From CAVXJN01 sp963773585 (GTDB lineage Bacteria; Pseudomonadota; Gammaproteobacteria; JASBUN01): a stretch of DNA of 64,000 nucleotides. Of this stretch, positions 41,649 through 50,698 are shown piece by piece. The stretch is taken from assembly GCA_963773585.1 (NCBI GenBank), contig CAVZBR010000004.1, positions 1 to 64,000 of the forward strand. Direction: 5' to 3'. Both the position numbers and the translations under genes were made by a program. The notes under the pieces are model-generated. The model was not told where the DNA came from and did no database searches. It saw nothing but the letters and a program-made list of their open reading frames with translations. Every line of letters starts with the position of its first letter. Within the stretch, counting starts at the first letter, position 1.

Positions 41649-44123
41649 GTGAATCGCCGAAACGGTATCGGTATGCCGGCGCGCGCCGCCGCCCTGGCGC
41701 TCAGCAGCACATTACCCGGATGGTCCGCCGCCGCGGCGACGCCGTGGCATTGCGTACAGAGCCCGGCGGGCGTCTGGAACTGCAGTGCGCCGGACAACGA
41801 GCCGGCGGTCGCACAGCCAACCGCGTCCCGAGAGACGCTGAGCCCCGCTCCGGAGCGGGCTGCGACCGCGTCTGCGCCCGCCGCGCCGTCCGCAGCCCCG
41901 CTCTCCACTGCGCCGGTGCAGGCCTCCGAGGCAGCCGCCGTTGGGCCAGCTCCGCCAGTGGCGCCGAGCGCGCAGCCGCTCCATACGCCGCATCACACCG
42001 GTCTGAGCTGCGGTCCGCCCCCGCCGCCCACGGACGCCGAACTCGGCGCCGAACTGGCGCCGGGTGAAACCCGCATTCGCGCCGATCAGAGCGGCGGCAC
42101 GCAACAGCGCTTCGTGCTCACCGGGGATGTCGACATCGCCCGCCACGGGGAACGTCTGCAGGCTGACCGGGTAACCTACGATAAAGAAGCCAATCGGGCC
42201 GACGCCGAGGGCCACGTGGTGCTGCAGCAGCCCGGCCTGGAAATACGCGCGGCATCCGGCTACACCCAGATCGAGGGCGAGCAGGGGGAATTCGCTCAGG
42301 CACACTACGAGCTGCCCCAACGCAATGCCCGCGGCAACGCCGAGCACGTCGAAAAGCTCAGCGATACCGAGGCCCACCTGCGACGGGCCAGCTACACCAC
42401 CTGCCCAGACCTGCGCCGGGATTGGGAACTGCGCGCCGCCCGGGTCAAGCTCGACAAGACCAGCGGAACCGGCACGGCGCGCAATGTGAGCGTGCGCTTC
42501 AAGGATGTGCCGATTTTCTACACGCCTTGGATCACTTTTCCGATCGATGACCAGCGCAAATCCGGGTTTCTGCTTCCGAGCATCGGCACGTCGGGCCAAT
42601 CGGGGTTCGACTTCAGCATACCCTATTACTGGAACATCGCGCCCAACTACGATGCCACCATCACACCGCGCATCCTCAGTGACCGCGGCGCGCAGTTGCA
42701 AGGCGAATTCCGCTACTTGACGCAACGCAGCCACGGGCAGGTGGATCTGGAATATCTGCCTGACGATCAGGTCTACGGTGCCGACCGGAGCTTGTTCTCC
42801 TACCGAGAACAAAGCCGGATCGGCTCCAACTGGTCCACCGACCTCGACCTGAACTGGGCATCGGATCCGGACTATTTCCATGACCTGGGTTCGAATCTCA
42901 GCCTCGCCAGCGTCACCTATCTGGAGCGCCGCGCCGACGTGCGTTACAGCAAGAACTATTGGTCCGTACTGGGCCGATTGCGTGGATACCAACCCATGGC
43001 GGGGGTCGGTGAAGCCTATCGCGAATTGCCGCAGATTCTCGCCGAGGCGACCATCCCCAGCGACAACTACCGTTGGCTGTACAACCTGTATGGCGAAGCC
43101 GTGTATTTCGACCACGCCTCCGATACCGTGCCCACGGGCACGCGCATCGATCTCAAGCCGGGAGTAAGCTACGACCTGCGGGGTGCAGCCTGGTATGCCA
43201 AACCCCAGGTGAGCGTGCGCTACACCGGCTATTCGCTGGACAACACCCAGGTACCTTTGACCGATTCACCGAGCCGTACGACCCCCATCGCCAGTCTCGA
43301 CAGCGGTCTGTTTTTCGAACGCGACGTGCGCGTGGCCGGCCATGGCTACCTCAATACCTTGGAACCGCGCGCTTATTATTTGTACGTTCCATACAAGAAC
43401 CAAGACGACATACCGCTGTTCGACACCGGTTTACTGGATTTCAGCTTCGCGCAGCTGTTCCGGGACAATCGCTTCAGCGGTGCCGATCGCCAAGGCGATG
43501 CGAATCAATTGACCCTGGCGGTCACCAGCCGGCTGCTGGATACCGCGGACGGCAGCGAGCGGCTGCGCGCCAGCATCGGCCAAATCTATTATTTCGATGA
43601 CCGCAAAGTGACGCTGACGCCGACCAGTGCGCCCGAAACCCAAATCTCGTCGGCCCTCGTTGGCGAAGTCGGCGCGTCTCTGGGACGGGCAAGTTCCGTC
43701 ACCCTGGGCGCTCAATACGATCCCCATGGCGCTCAGCTGGACAAAGCCGTGGCCCAATACCGATATCAGCCCAGCGCGCACAAAATCTTCAACGCCGCCT
43801 ACCGCTTCCGCCGCAACGACCTGGAACAGACCGACGTATCGTTCCTGTGGCCTCTGACGTCGCGCTGGAGCGCCGTGGGCCGCTGGAATTACTCGCTCAA
43901 GGACAAGCTGACCCTGGAACGGTTTGCCGGCCTGCAGTACGACACCTGCTGCTGGGCAGTCCGACTGGTCGCCCGGGAGTACGTTCATGATCTCAACAGC
44001 GAGACCAATACCGCGTTTTATCTGCAGTTCGTGCTCAAGGGCCTGACCAACGTGGGCACCGGAGTGGAAGCGCTGCTCAAAGAGGGGATTGTTGGCTACG
44101 GACGCGACAGGCCCGTACAATAG
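41649..44123 (+). CDS. lptD: LPS-assembly outer-membrane protein LptD
   Basis: Beta-barrel that inserts lipopolysaccharide in the outer leaflet with LptE. The 824-residue protein has a signal peptide (ends near SAAAA, residue 30), an Ala/Pro-rich linker with C35 and C45 in a WHC...WNC pattern and C121, an OstA/LptA-like periplasmic domain (about 140-270: RADRVTYDKEANRADAEGHVVL), and the barrel with the late CC pair in QYDTCCWAVRL. E. coli uses two disulfides linking N-terminal and barrel cysteines, and the same partners seem present. The start is GTG 41649, or ATG at residue 9. Followed by surA, pdxA, rsmA as usual. Confidence 0.95.
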   Translation: MNRRNGIGMPARAAALALSSTLPGWSAAAATPWHCVQSPAGVWNCSAPDNEPAVAQPTASRETLSPAPERAATASAPAAPSAAPLSTAPVQASEAAAVGPAPPVAPSAQPLHTPHHTGLSCGPPPPPTDAELGAELAPGETRIRADQSGGTQQRFVLTGDVDIARHGERLQADRVTYDKEANRADAEGHVVLQQPGLEIRAASGYTQIEGEQGEFAQAHYELPQRNARGNAEHVEKLSDTEAHLRRASYTTCPDLRRDWELRAARVKLDKTSGTGTARNVSVRFKDVPIFYTPWITFPIDDQRKSGFLLPSIGTSGQSGFDFSIPYYWNIAPNYDATITPRILSDRGAQLQGEFRYLTQRSHGQVDLEYLPDDQVYGADRSLFSYREQSRIGSNWSTDLDLNWASDPDYFHDLGSNLSLASVTYLERRADVRYSKNYWSVLGRLRGYQPMAGVGEAYRELPQILAEATIPSDNYRWLYNLYGEAVYFDHASDTVPTGTRIDLKPGVSYDLRGAAWYAKPQVSVRYTGYSLDNTQVPLTDSPSRTTPIASLDSGLFFERDVRVAGHGYLNTLEPRAYYLYVPYKNQDDIPLFDTGLLDFSFAQLFRDNRFSGADRQGDANQLTLAVTSRLLDTADGSERLRASIGQIYYFDDRKVTLTPTSAPETQISSALVGEVGASLGRASSVTLGAQYDPHGAQLDKAVAQYRYQPSAHKIFNAAYRFRRNDLEQTDVSFLWPLTSRWSAVGRWNYSLKDKLTLERFAGLQYDTCCWAVRLVAREYVHDLNSETNTAFYLQFVLKGLTNVGTGVEALLKEGIVGYGRDRPVQ

Positions 44124-44154
44124 CGTTTTGCCTTGCTGCCACCACTGAAGGCCC

Positions 44155-45465
44155 ATGCGACTGCTCTTATACCCCTTGCTACTTCTGTCCTTGTTGTCCA
44201 CGAGTCTGGCTGCGCCGGGCGCCGATCAGCGCGGTGACGAACCGAAGGAAATCGACCGCATCGTGGCGGTGGTCAACGACGGTGTCATCCTCGAAAGCGA
44301 ACTCGACACCTTCCTGGCCGGCGTCAAAGCGCAACTGCAATCCAGGGGGGCCACCAATCTGCCTCCGGACGACGTCCTGCGCCGCCAGGCCCTGGAACGA
44401 TTGATCATGCAGAAGTTGCAGCTACAGACTGCCGAGGAGACCGGCATCAGGGTCGACGACGAGACGCTGAATCAAGCGGTCCAATCCATCGCCCAGCGTA
44501 ACCACCTGAGTCTCGACCAATTCCGGCAAACGTTGGAAAGCGAAGGCTACAATTTTGCCCAGTTTCGCGAAAACATCCGCGACGAAATCCTCGTCTCCCG
44601 TCTGCAGCAACGCAACGTCGATGAGCGCATCCAGGTGAGCGACCAGGAAATCGACAACCTGCTTGCGAATCGAAAGAGCAACGCCGGCGACGGCAAGACC
44701 TATCACCTGCGCCATATCCTGGTGGCGGTGCCGGAAGCGGCGAATCCCGACGAGATCGATGCCGCCCGCAGCAAAGCCGAGAAAATCCTGAACCAATTGC
44801 GTGGCGGCGCCGATTTCCGCCAACTTGCGATTGCGCTTTCCGACGGCCAGCAGGCTTTGGACGGCGGCGACCTGGGCTGGTTTCCCCAAGGCGAACTGCC
44901 GGGTCTGTTCGCGGACGTGGTGCCGAATCTGCAACCCGGGCAAGTCAGCGACCTGCTGCGCAGCCCGAGCGGGTTCCACATCGTACAATTGGTCGAAACC
45001 AAGGGCACCCAAAAACACACCGTCGAACAGACTCACGCCCGCCACATTTTGTTGCGCACCAGCGAAGTACTTTCCGACGATGAGGCCCGTGCGCGCCTGG
45101 AGCAACTGCGTACCCGGATCATGGGTGGCGACAGCTTTGCCGAGTTGGCCAAGGCGCACTCCGACGATACGCTCAGCGCGGCCAAAGGCGGCGACCTGGG
45201 TTGGGTGAATCCGGGCGATACCGATCCCCGCTTCGAAGAAGCGATGGACAACCTCGCCGTGGGCGAAATCAGCGAACCAATCAAGACCCGTTTTGGCTGG
45301 CACCTGATCCAAGTGCTCGCCCGGCGGGAACACGACGACACGCAGCAGTTCCAGCGTTCCCAGGCGAGGGAGCAGATCCGCGCCCGCAAGCGCCAGGAAG
45401 CCATGGAACTGTGGTTGCGCAGACTGCGCGACGAAGCCTACGTCGAGAACCGGCTGGAGTCCTGA
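44155..45465 (+). CDS. surA: Periplasmic chaperone and peptidyl-prolyl isomerase SurA
   Basis: Escorts outer-membrane proteins including LptD. The 436-residue protein has a signal peptide (LLSLLSTSLAAPGA), an N-terminal chaperone domain starting IDRIVAVVNDGVILESELD, two parvulin domains (beginning YHLRHILVAV and THARHILLRT), and a C-terminal chaperone helix. It lies 31 bases after lptD and just before pdxA. Confidence 0.97.
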   Translation: MRLLLYPLLLLSLLSTSLAAPGADQRGDEPKEIDRIVAVVNDGVILESELDTFLAGVKAQLQSRGATNLPPDDVLRRQALERLIMQKLQLQTAEETGIRVDDETLNQAVQSIAQRNHLSLDQFRQTLESEGYNFAQFRENIRDEILVSRLQQRNVDERIQVSDQEIDNLLANRKSNAGDGKTYHLRHILVAVPEAANPDEIDAARSKAEKILNQLRGGADFRQLAIALSDGQQALDGGDLGWFPQGELPGLFADVVPNLQPGQVSDLLRSPSGFHIVQLVETKGTQKHTVEQTHARHILLRTSEVLSDDEARARLEQLRTRIMGGDSFAELAKAHSDDTLSAAKGGDLGWVNPGDTDPRFEEAMDNLAVGEISEPIKTRFGWHLIQVLARREHDDTQQFQRSQAREQIRARKRQEAMELWLRRLRDEAYVENRLES

Positions 45466-45476
45466 CGACGCCAGCC

Positions 45477-46469
45477 GTGCCAGCAACTGCGCGCATCGTA
45501 CTCACGCCGGGCGAACCTGCGGGCATCGGACCCGATCTGTGCATCGCGCTCGCGCAGCGCGCCCAGGAAGTGGAACTGGTGGCGGTTGCGGACCCGGAAC
45601 TGCTCACGGCGCGCGCCCGCCAACTGGGCCTGGAATTACGTCTGCGTACCTGGTCGGCGCACGTCCCGGCACGCGCCAGTGATGCCGGCGAACTATGCGT
45701 TCTCGAAGTACCCTTGCAAAACCCGGTCCGCAGCGGCTACCTCGATCCGGCCAACGCCTCATACGTATTGGCAACACTGCGGCGAGCGGTGGATGCTTGT
45801 CTCGCCGGCGATGCCCAGGCGTTGGTGACAGGTCCGGTCCACAAGGGCGTCATCAATGACGCCGGCATTCCGTTCAGCGGTCATACCGAGTTCCTTGCCG
45901 AACGCTGCGGAATCGATCAAGTGGTGATGATGCTCACCGCGCCCGGGATGCGGGTCGCGCTGGCGACCACTCATCTGCCGCTGTCGGCGGTCAGCGCCGC
46001 CATCACCCCGGCACTGCTGCAACGGGTGTTGGAAATCCTCGAGCGGGATCTGCGCCAGCGATTCGGCATTTCCCGCCCGCGGATCGTAGTGTGTGGTCTC
46101 AATCCCCATGCCGGCGAAGGTGGACACCTGGGGCGGGAAGAAATCGAAGTGATCGCGCCGGTACTCGAACGCTTGCGAACCACCGGCATGTCGCTGCTCG
46201 GACCGTTACCCGCCGACACCGTGTTCGTGCCCCGCTATCTCGAAAAAGCCGACGCAGTGCTGGCGATGTACCACGATCAGGGCCTGCCGGTACTAAAACA
46301 TGCCGGATTCGGACAGGCCGTCAACGTCACACTGGGCCTGCCCATCGTGCGCACCTCGGTGGATCACGGCACGGCCCTGGATCTAGCAGGCAGCGGCACC
46401 GCGGACTGCGGCAGCCTGGTGGCGGCTTTGGACGCCGCCCGTGCCCTGAGCGCCAGAAGGGCCGCCTGA
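45477..46469 (+). CDS. pdxA: 4-hydroxythreonine-4-phosphate dehydrogenase
   Basis: Oxidises 4-phosphohydroxy-threonine in pyridoxal-phosphate synthesis. The 330-residue protein begins with the conserved IVLTPGEPAGIGPDL. Metal-ligand histidines lie in TGPVHKG, GLNPHAGEGGHLG and AMYHDQGLPVLK. GTG 45477 (11 bases past the surA stop) is the closest usable start; no ATG is available. It belongs to the lptD-surA-pdxA-rsmA block. Confidence 0.95.
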   Translation: MPATARIVLTPGEPAGIGPDLCIALAQRAQEVELVAVADPELLTARARQLGLELRLRTWSAHVPARASDAGELCVLEVPLQNPVRSGYLDPANASYVLATLRRAVDACLAGDAQALVTGPVHKGVINDAGIPFSGHTEFLAERCGIDQVVMMLTAPGMRVALATTHLPLSAVSAAITPALLQRVLEILERDLRQRFGISRPRIVVCGLNPHAGEGGHLGREEIEVIAPVLERLRTTGMSLLGPLPADTVFVPRYLEKADAVLAMYHDQGLPVLKHAGFGQAVNVTLGLPIVRTSVDHGTALDLAGSGTADCGSLVAALDAARALSARRAA

Positions 46470-46503
46470 GGGTCCGAACCGGCACCCTCCCGCTACTATC
46501 TTC

Positions 46504-47313
46504 ATGCATCGTCCGCGCAAACGTTTCGGTCAGAACTTTCTCCATGATGTGTCGGTGATCGAGCGTATCGTGCGTGCCATCGCCCCGGCCCCGGATCAAA
46601 CCCTGGTGGAAATCGGCCCCGGCAAAGGCGCGCTGACAACCGCGTTGCTGCCGGCGGCCGGTGCGTTGCAGGCGGTGGAACTGGATCGGGACCTGATTCC
46701 GCTGCTGCAGGCCAACTGCCGCAATCTGGGCGCACTGGTAGTGCATTCGGCGGACGCGCTGCAATTTGATTTTTGCGCCCTGGCAGCGCCGGAAAAGAAA
46801 CTGCGCGTGGTAGGCAATCTTCCTTACAACATTTCCACCCCGCTGCTGTTTCATCTGCTGGAGCAGATTGATTGCATCGCGGACATGCACTTCATGCTGC
46901 AAAAGGAAGTCGTCAAACGAATGGCCGCAGGTCCCGGCAACGGTGACTACGGGCGCCTTTCGGTCATGGTGCAGTATCGCTGCCGCATCGAGCCGCTGTT
47001 CACCATCCCCCCGGGCGCGTTCCATCCGCCGCCGAAAGTGGATTCGGCGTTCGTGCGCCTGACGCCCCATGGGACACCCCCGGTCAAGGTTGACGACGAG
47101 CACTGCCTGTATGCAGTGGTGACGCGGGCGTTCGGGCAGCGGCGCAAGACGCTGCGCAATGCGCTGAAGGGATTATTGGACGCGGAGCAGATCGTGGCTT
47201 GCGGTATTCGTCCGGATCTGCGCCCGGAACGCCTCGGCCTACAAGAATTCGCCGCCCTCAGCAATCAGCTGGGGGCGGCGCAAAGGAGCGGAACAACGCA
47301 GGAGGACGACTGA
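46504..47313 (+). CDS. rsmA: 16S rRNA (A1518/A1519) dimethyltransferase
   Basis: Dimethylates two adjacent adenines near the 3' end of 16S rRNA late in 30S assembly. The 269-residue protein has RKRFGQNFLHD at the N-terminus, the SAM site EIGPGKGALT, the catalytic NLPYNIS motif and the C-terminal FGQRRKTLRNAL element. It ends 9 bases from a convergent small gene; apaG/apaH, often next in line, are displaced by about 5 kb here. Confidence 0.97.
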   Translation: MHRPRKRFGQNFLHDVSVIERIVRAIAPAPDQTLVEIGPGKGALTTALLPAAGALQAVELDRDLIPLLQANCRNLGALVVHSADALQFDFCALAAPEKKLRVVGNLPYNISTPLLFHLLEQIDCIADMHFMLQKEVVKRMAAGPGNGDYGRLSVMVQYRCRIEPLFTIPPGAFHPPPKVDSAFVRLTPHGTPPVKVDDEHCLYAVVTRAFGQRRKTLRNALKGLLDAEQIVACGIRPDLRPERLGLQEFAALSNQLGAAQRSGTTQEDD

Positions 47314-47322
47314 CAGGCGGCG

Positions 47323-47769
47323 TTACCAACGCCGACCGATGGACATCGTAAATACCGTACCGTGGAGTCCATATTGCGCACGTTCCCAGTCCGACATCAT
47401 CGAACGGTCGTGGACGCTGGCATGCAGGACCTGCTCGCTGCCCAGATCACCGACACTCAGGCTCATGCGGGTATCGGTCCCGGAATTGCTCTGGCTGGTC
47501 AGATCGGCGTTCTCGTCCTGAAAATAGACGTTGTAGCGGCCCTGTTCGAAACGCCCTTCAAGTGCGGTGGGCAGTAACCAATGGTTGCGGCTCGGCGGTG
47601 ACGGCGGAGCCACCCGATACAGCTGCGGCTGCAGGTACCCGGGGGGCTCAGGGCGAGCGTCTACGTCGTCTTCGGCCTGGACCAGGGTGGTGATTACGGC
47701 ACCGCCGATCACCAGCAAGGCCAAGGTCAACATCGAACTTTTGTTGGCGAACTGAGGTGTGCTTTTCAT
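47323..47769 (-). CDS. Hypothetical exported or membrane-anchored protein
   Basis: A 148-residue protein with an N-terminal hydrophobic segment (MLTLALLVIGGAVITTLVQA, about residues 13-32) that could be a signal peptide or anchor, a Pro-rich stretch (PEPPGYLQ, VAPPSPPS), and a polar C-terminal domain with YNVYFQDENADL and a terminal GTVFTMSIGRRW that looks beta-stranded. I do not recognise a family. A ribosome-site-like GGGAGG lies just upstream of ATG 47769. Convergent with rsmA. Confidence 0.65.
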   Translation of the reverse strand: MKSTPQFANKSSMLTLALLVIGGAVITTLVQAEDDVDARPEPPGYLQPQLYRVAPPSPPSRNHWLLPTALEGRFEQGRYNVYFQDENADLTSQSNSGTDTRMSLSVGDLGSEQVLHASVHDRSMMSDWERAQYGLHGTVFTMSIGRRW

Positions 47770-47910
47770 CGGAATGCCCTCCCCAAGCCGATGACGGACT
47801 CTTACTTACTCGCTTGGGGATCATGATCGTCCGCGCCAACGACCGCGTCCGTGACGGCGGTCACAGGGATGGGTGGCGCGAGCGCACGTTTCACACCAAT
47901 TGGCTGCGAA

Positions 47911-48123
47911 TCAACTGCTTTCGCGATAATGGGCGTCTACCCAGCAACGGGGTAATGCTTCACCGGACGGAAATTTCAATTCGGCCTTCGGAAAGGTCTC
48001 CGGTTCCTGCAACTCCTCGCCGGCATGATAGCGGCCAGTGACGGACTCACGGTTGGGATCGAACAAGGTATCGAGGCTCAATATTTCGACGGCGTCGCCA
48101 TTTTGGGCGTGTTTGAGGTACAT
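47911..48123 (-). CDS. Small conserved hypothetical protein (70 aa)
   Basis: A 70-residue soluble protein starting MYLKHAQNGDAVEILSLDTLFDPNR and ending with FPSGEALPRCWVDAHYRESS. A clean AGGAGT ribosome site precedes ATG 48123. It resembles small proteins of unknown function I associate with sulfur-oxidising and related proteobacteria, but this is from memory, not a search. No catalytic motif is apparent. It lies 114 bases after the HbpS-like gene on the same strand. Confidence 0.7.
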   Translation of the reverse strand: MYLKHAQNGDAVEILSLDTLFDPNRESVTGRYHAGEELQEPETFPKAELKFPSGEALPRCWVDAHYRESS

Positions 48124-48237
48124 GCTGACTCCTGATCGCCTGATGGCTTCGGCGTGACGCCCGGCGCGAGGGCCGGGGCGTTCCCGCCGCATATCCTTAG
48201 TTGTAGTCGCCGCCGCGCAGGGGGTCCACCGTAGCGC

Positions 48238-48756
48238 TCAAAATGCCGCCATTTCCAGATCGGCAGTGACGGCGTCCACACCCGCCTGAGCACATTTCTC
48301 GTCGGTTTCGCCCGAAGGCGCGCCGCTGACACCCACGCCGGCAACGATTTGGCCGCCCGCCTGAACGGGCACCCCGCCAGCGGAAATGATCAATGACTCG
48401 AGTTTTGCCACCGAATTCGGTGCGGTGAAACGGCCTTCCAAGGCCGAAGTCGCACTATTGAATGCCAGTGCGGTGTGGGCTTTCTTGCGGCTGACGGGAA
48501 CCGTGATATCCATGGCGAGCACATCGCGCAACATCACTTGCGGATGGCCGCCGCGATCCACCACCGTGACGGCGATCTGCACACCCTCGGCGCGGCATTG
48601 CTTGATCGCCGCCTGGGCAATACGCAGGGCGGTTTCCATCGACAAGCGTTTCAGGTTCACCATAACGGGCTGATCGCTCTCTGCGAACGCCGGCGCGAAC
48701 CCCGTCACCACGAACAAAGACAACCCCATTGCGCACCCAATGATTCGCTTAACCAT
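48238..48756 (-). CDS. Exported GlcG/HbpS-family (haem-binding-like) protein
   Basis: A 172-residue protein with a clear signal peptide (GLSLFVVTGFAPAFAES) and a single GlcG/HbpS domain: LSMETALRIAQAAIKQC, VTVVDRGGHPQVMLRD, ARRKAHTALAFN-like helix and GGVPVQAGGQIVAGVGVSGAPSGETDEKCAQAGVDAV. Family members bind haem or are of unknown role; secreted HbpS senses haem and redox stress in Streptomyces. Function here is inferred only at family level. Divergent from pgl. Confidence 0.85.
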   Translation of the reverse strand: MVKRIIGCAMGLSLFVVTGFAPAFAESDQPVMVNLKRLSMETALRIAQAAIKQCRAEGVQIAVTVVDRGGHPQVMLRDVLAMDITVPVSRKKAHTALAFNSATSALEGRFTAPNSVAKLESLIISAGGVPVQAGGQIVAGVGVSGAPSGETDEKCAQAGVDAVTADLEMAAF

Positions 48757-48920
48757 TGCCAGCTACCTCCAGGTTTGTGTGTGATGTTTAGATCAAGCCA
48801 AGCGTGGCGCGTTTCCACTACCACCTCTAGGCTTATAGCATAGCGAACTGCGCACCGGTTGACGTACCATCCCGCTGACGGCGGTGCCCCAATCCACCGC
48901 GCACCAACAACCGGCTGCCT

Positions 48921-49679
48921 ATGACCCCCGTCATCCAGATGATCCTCGAAGACCCGCAACAACTTGCCGAAGCTGCGGCCGACCGACTCGCCGCAGTGGC
49001 TCGGGAGGCCATTGCCGCACGGGGGCGCTTTCAAGTGGCCTTGGCCGGGGGTCAAACACCGCGCCGCTTGTACCGACTGCTGGCCGACGACCCCGCTCGG
49101 CACGAATTGGACTGGTCGCGGGTCGAAGTGTTCTTTGGTGATGAACGGGACGTGCCGCCGGACGACCCCCAAAGCAATTTCCGTATGGCGCGCGAAACAC
49201 TCTTGGATCACGTACCGCTGGACGCCGGACGGATCCATCCGATGCGTACCCGCTCAGCGAGTCTGCGCCGCGACGCGGCCCGCTACGGCGCCTTGTTGCG
49301 GCGGCGCACGGTCGCCGACGGTGACGGCTGGCCGCAATTGGATTTGGTGCTCCTCGGACTGGGTCGGGACGGGCACACGGCTTCTTTGTTCCCGGCAACG
49401 TGTGTACTGCACGAACTTCAACTCACCGTGGCCGCAGTCTACGTCCCGCAGCAAAAGGGCTGGCGTCTGACATTGACGATCCCGGTTCTCGAGCGCGCCC
49501 GGCAGCTACTGTTCCTGGTGAGCGGGGCCGACAAGTCGGGCGCGCTGGCCCGGACCCTGTCGCCGCAAACAAGCGAACCGTTGCTGCCAGTACAAAGGCT
49601 GAAACCGCGCGGCGAAGTGGCATGGTACTGCGACCGCGCTGCGGCGAGTGGTCTGTCGGCTGCCGGGTCCGCTTCGTGA
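48921..49679 (+). CDS. pgl: 6-phosphogluconolactonase
   Basis: Hydrolyses 6-phosphogluconolactone, the product of Zwf. The 252-residue DevB/Pgl-type protein shows FQVALAGGQTPRRLYRLL, VEVFFGDERDVPPDDPQSNFRMARETLL and LDLVLLGLGRDGHTASLFP. The last part (CDRAAASGLSAAGSAS) is a short non-conserved tail. Its stop overlaps the glk GTG start (GTGA). Confidence 0.96.
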   Translation: MTPVIQMILEDPQQLAEAAADRLAAVAREAIAARGRFQVALAGGQTPRRLYRLLADDPARHELDWSRVEVFFGDERDVPPDDPQSNFRMARETLLDHVPLDAGRIHPMRTRSASLRRDAARYGALLRRRTVADGDGWPQLDLVLLGLGRDGHTASLFPATCVLHELQLTVAAVYVPQQKGWRLTLTIPVLERARQLLFLVSGADKSGALARTLSPQTSEPLLPVQRLKPRGEVAWYCDRAAASGLSAAGSAS

Positions 49680-50698
49680 ACGTGCTCGGCTGCGATCTTG
49701 GCGGAACCCACGCCCGCCTGCGGGTGGCGCGCTGCGGGGCCAGCGCCTGTCCCCAGACCATCGTCGAACGCTACTTTCGCAGCGCGGACTATCCAGGCCT
49801 CGAACCGGTCATGACCGAGTTTTTCGCGGCACACCGTCTGGATCCTGCGGACATCGCGTACACCTGCGTGGCGGTGGCGGGCCCGGTGCACAACCTGGGC
49901 GCCGAGCAGCGCTGTCAGCTCACCAATCTGCCGTGGGTGGTGGACAGCGGGGCGTTGACGGCGGCGCTGGGACTGGCCCGGGTGGAGTTGATCAATGACT
50001 TCGAAGCCATTGGCTATGGCTTGGACGCATTACCAAGCGACGGCTTGCTTACGCTCCAGGTCGGCGAACCCCTCGCGAGGGCGCCGCGCGCATTGATCGG
50101 CGCCGGCACCGGCCTCGGACAGGCATTACTGGTGTGGGAAAACGATGGCTATCGCGTCATCGCCACCGAAGGCGGACATGTGGACTTCGCCCCCACCGAC
50201 GACGTTCAAGTTGCGCTTTTGCAGCATTTACGCGCGCAGATGGGCCGGGTTTCCTACGAAGACGTGCTCTCGGGTCCCGGCCTGGAACGGATCTTCCATT
50301 TTCTGCAGACAGAAAGCGAACAGCCTGGCGAACCGTTGCTGGTGCCGGCAGACGAACCGGAGCTGGCGGCGGCCATCGGCCGCGCGGCTGTGGAAAAGGA
50401 GCATGTTCTGGCGGCCGCCGCGGTGACACTGTTCGTCGATATCTACGGCGCCCAGGCGGGCAACCTTGCCCTCACCGCCATGGCCCGTGGCGGCGTCTTC
50501 ATCGCTGGCGGCATCGCCCCCAAGCTTGGGGCCTTGCTCGCCTCTGAACGGTTTCTGCAGTCGTTCCGCGCCAAAGGCCGCATGACGCATCTGATGCCGA
50601 AATTCCCCCTGCATTTGGTGCGCCAGACCGATGCCGGTCTCGCCGGCGCCACCCGGCTGAGCTGTCAGCGCGTCGCGCGGCTCGCGGCGCAGTCCTAG
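49676..50698 (+). CDS. glk: Glucokinase (bacterial Glk type)
   Basis: Phosphorylates glucose with ATP, feeding Zwf. The 340-residue protein has the phosphate motif LGCDLGGTHARL, the NLPWVVD and NDFEAIGYGL active-site segments, GAGTGLGQALL, and EGGHVDFAP. GTG 49676 gives a four-base overlap with pgl and starts two residues before the phosphate motif; GTG 49682 is also possible. Its stop shares CTAG with the convergent DUF945 gene. Confidence 0.95.
   Translation: MNVLGCDLGGTHARLRVARCGASACPQTIVERYFRSADYPGLEPVMTEFFAAHRLDPADIAYTCVAVAGPVHNLGAEQRCQLTNLPWVVDSGALTAALGLARVELINDFEAIGYGLDALPSDGLLTLQVGEPLARAPRALIGAGTGLGQALLVWENDGYRVIATEGGHVDFAPTDDVQVALLQHLRAQMGRVSYEDVLSGPGLERIFHFLQTESEQPGEPLLVPADEPELAAAIGRAAVEKEHVLAAAAVTLFVDIYGAQAGNLALTAMARGGVFIAGGIAPKLGALLASERFLQSFRAKGRMTHLMPKFPLHLVRQTDAGLAGATRLSCQRVARLAAQS

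Noticed and set aside
41712..43115. 467-codon minus-strand frame opposite lptD
   Set aside because: Antisense shadow; the plus-strand product is an unmistakable LptD.
48705..49238. 177-codon minus-strand frame overlapping the HbpS-like and pgl genes
   Set aside because: Spans the divergent promoter region and the pgl 5' half; no recognisable domain.
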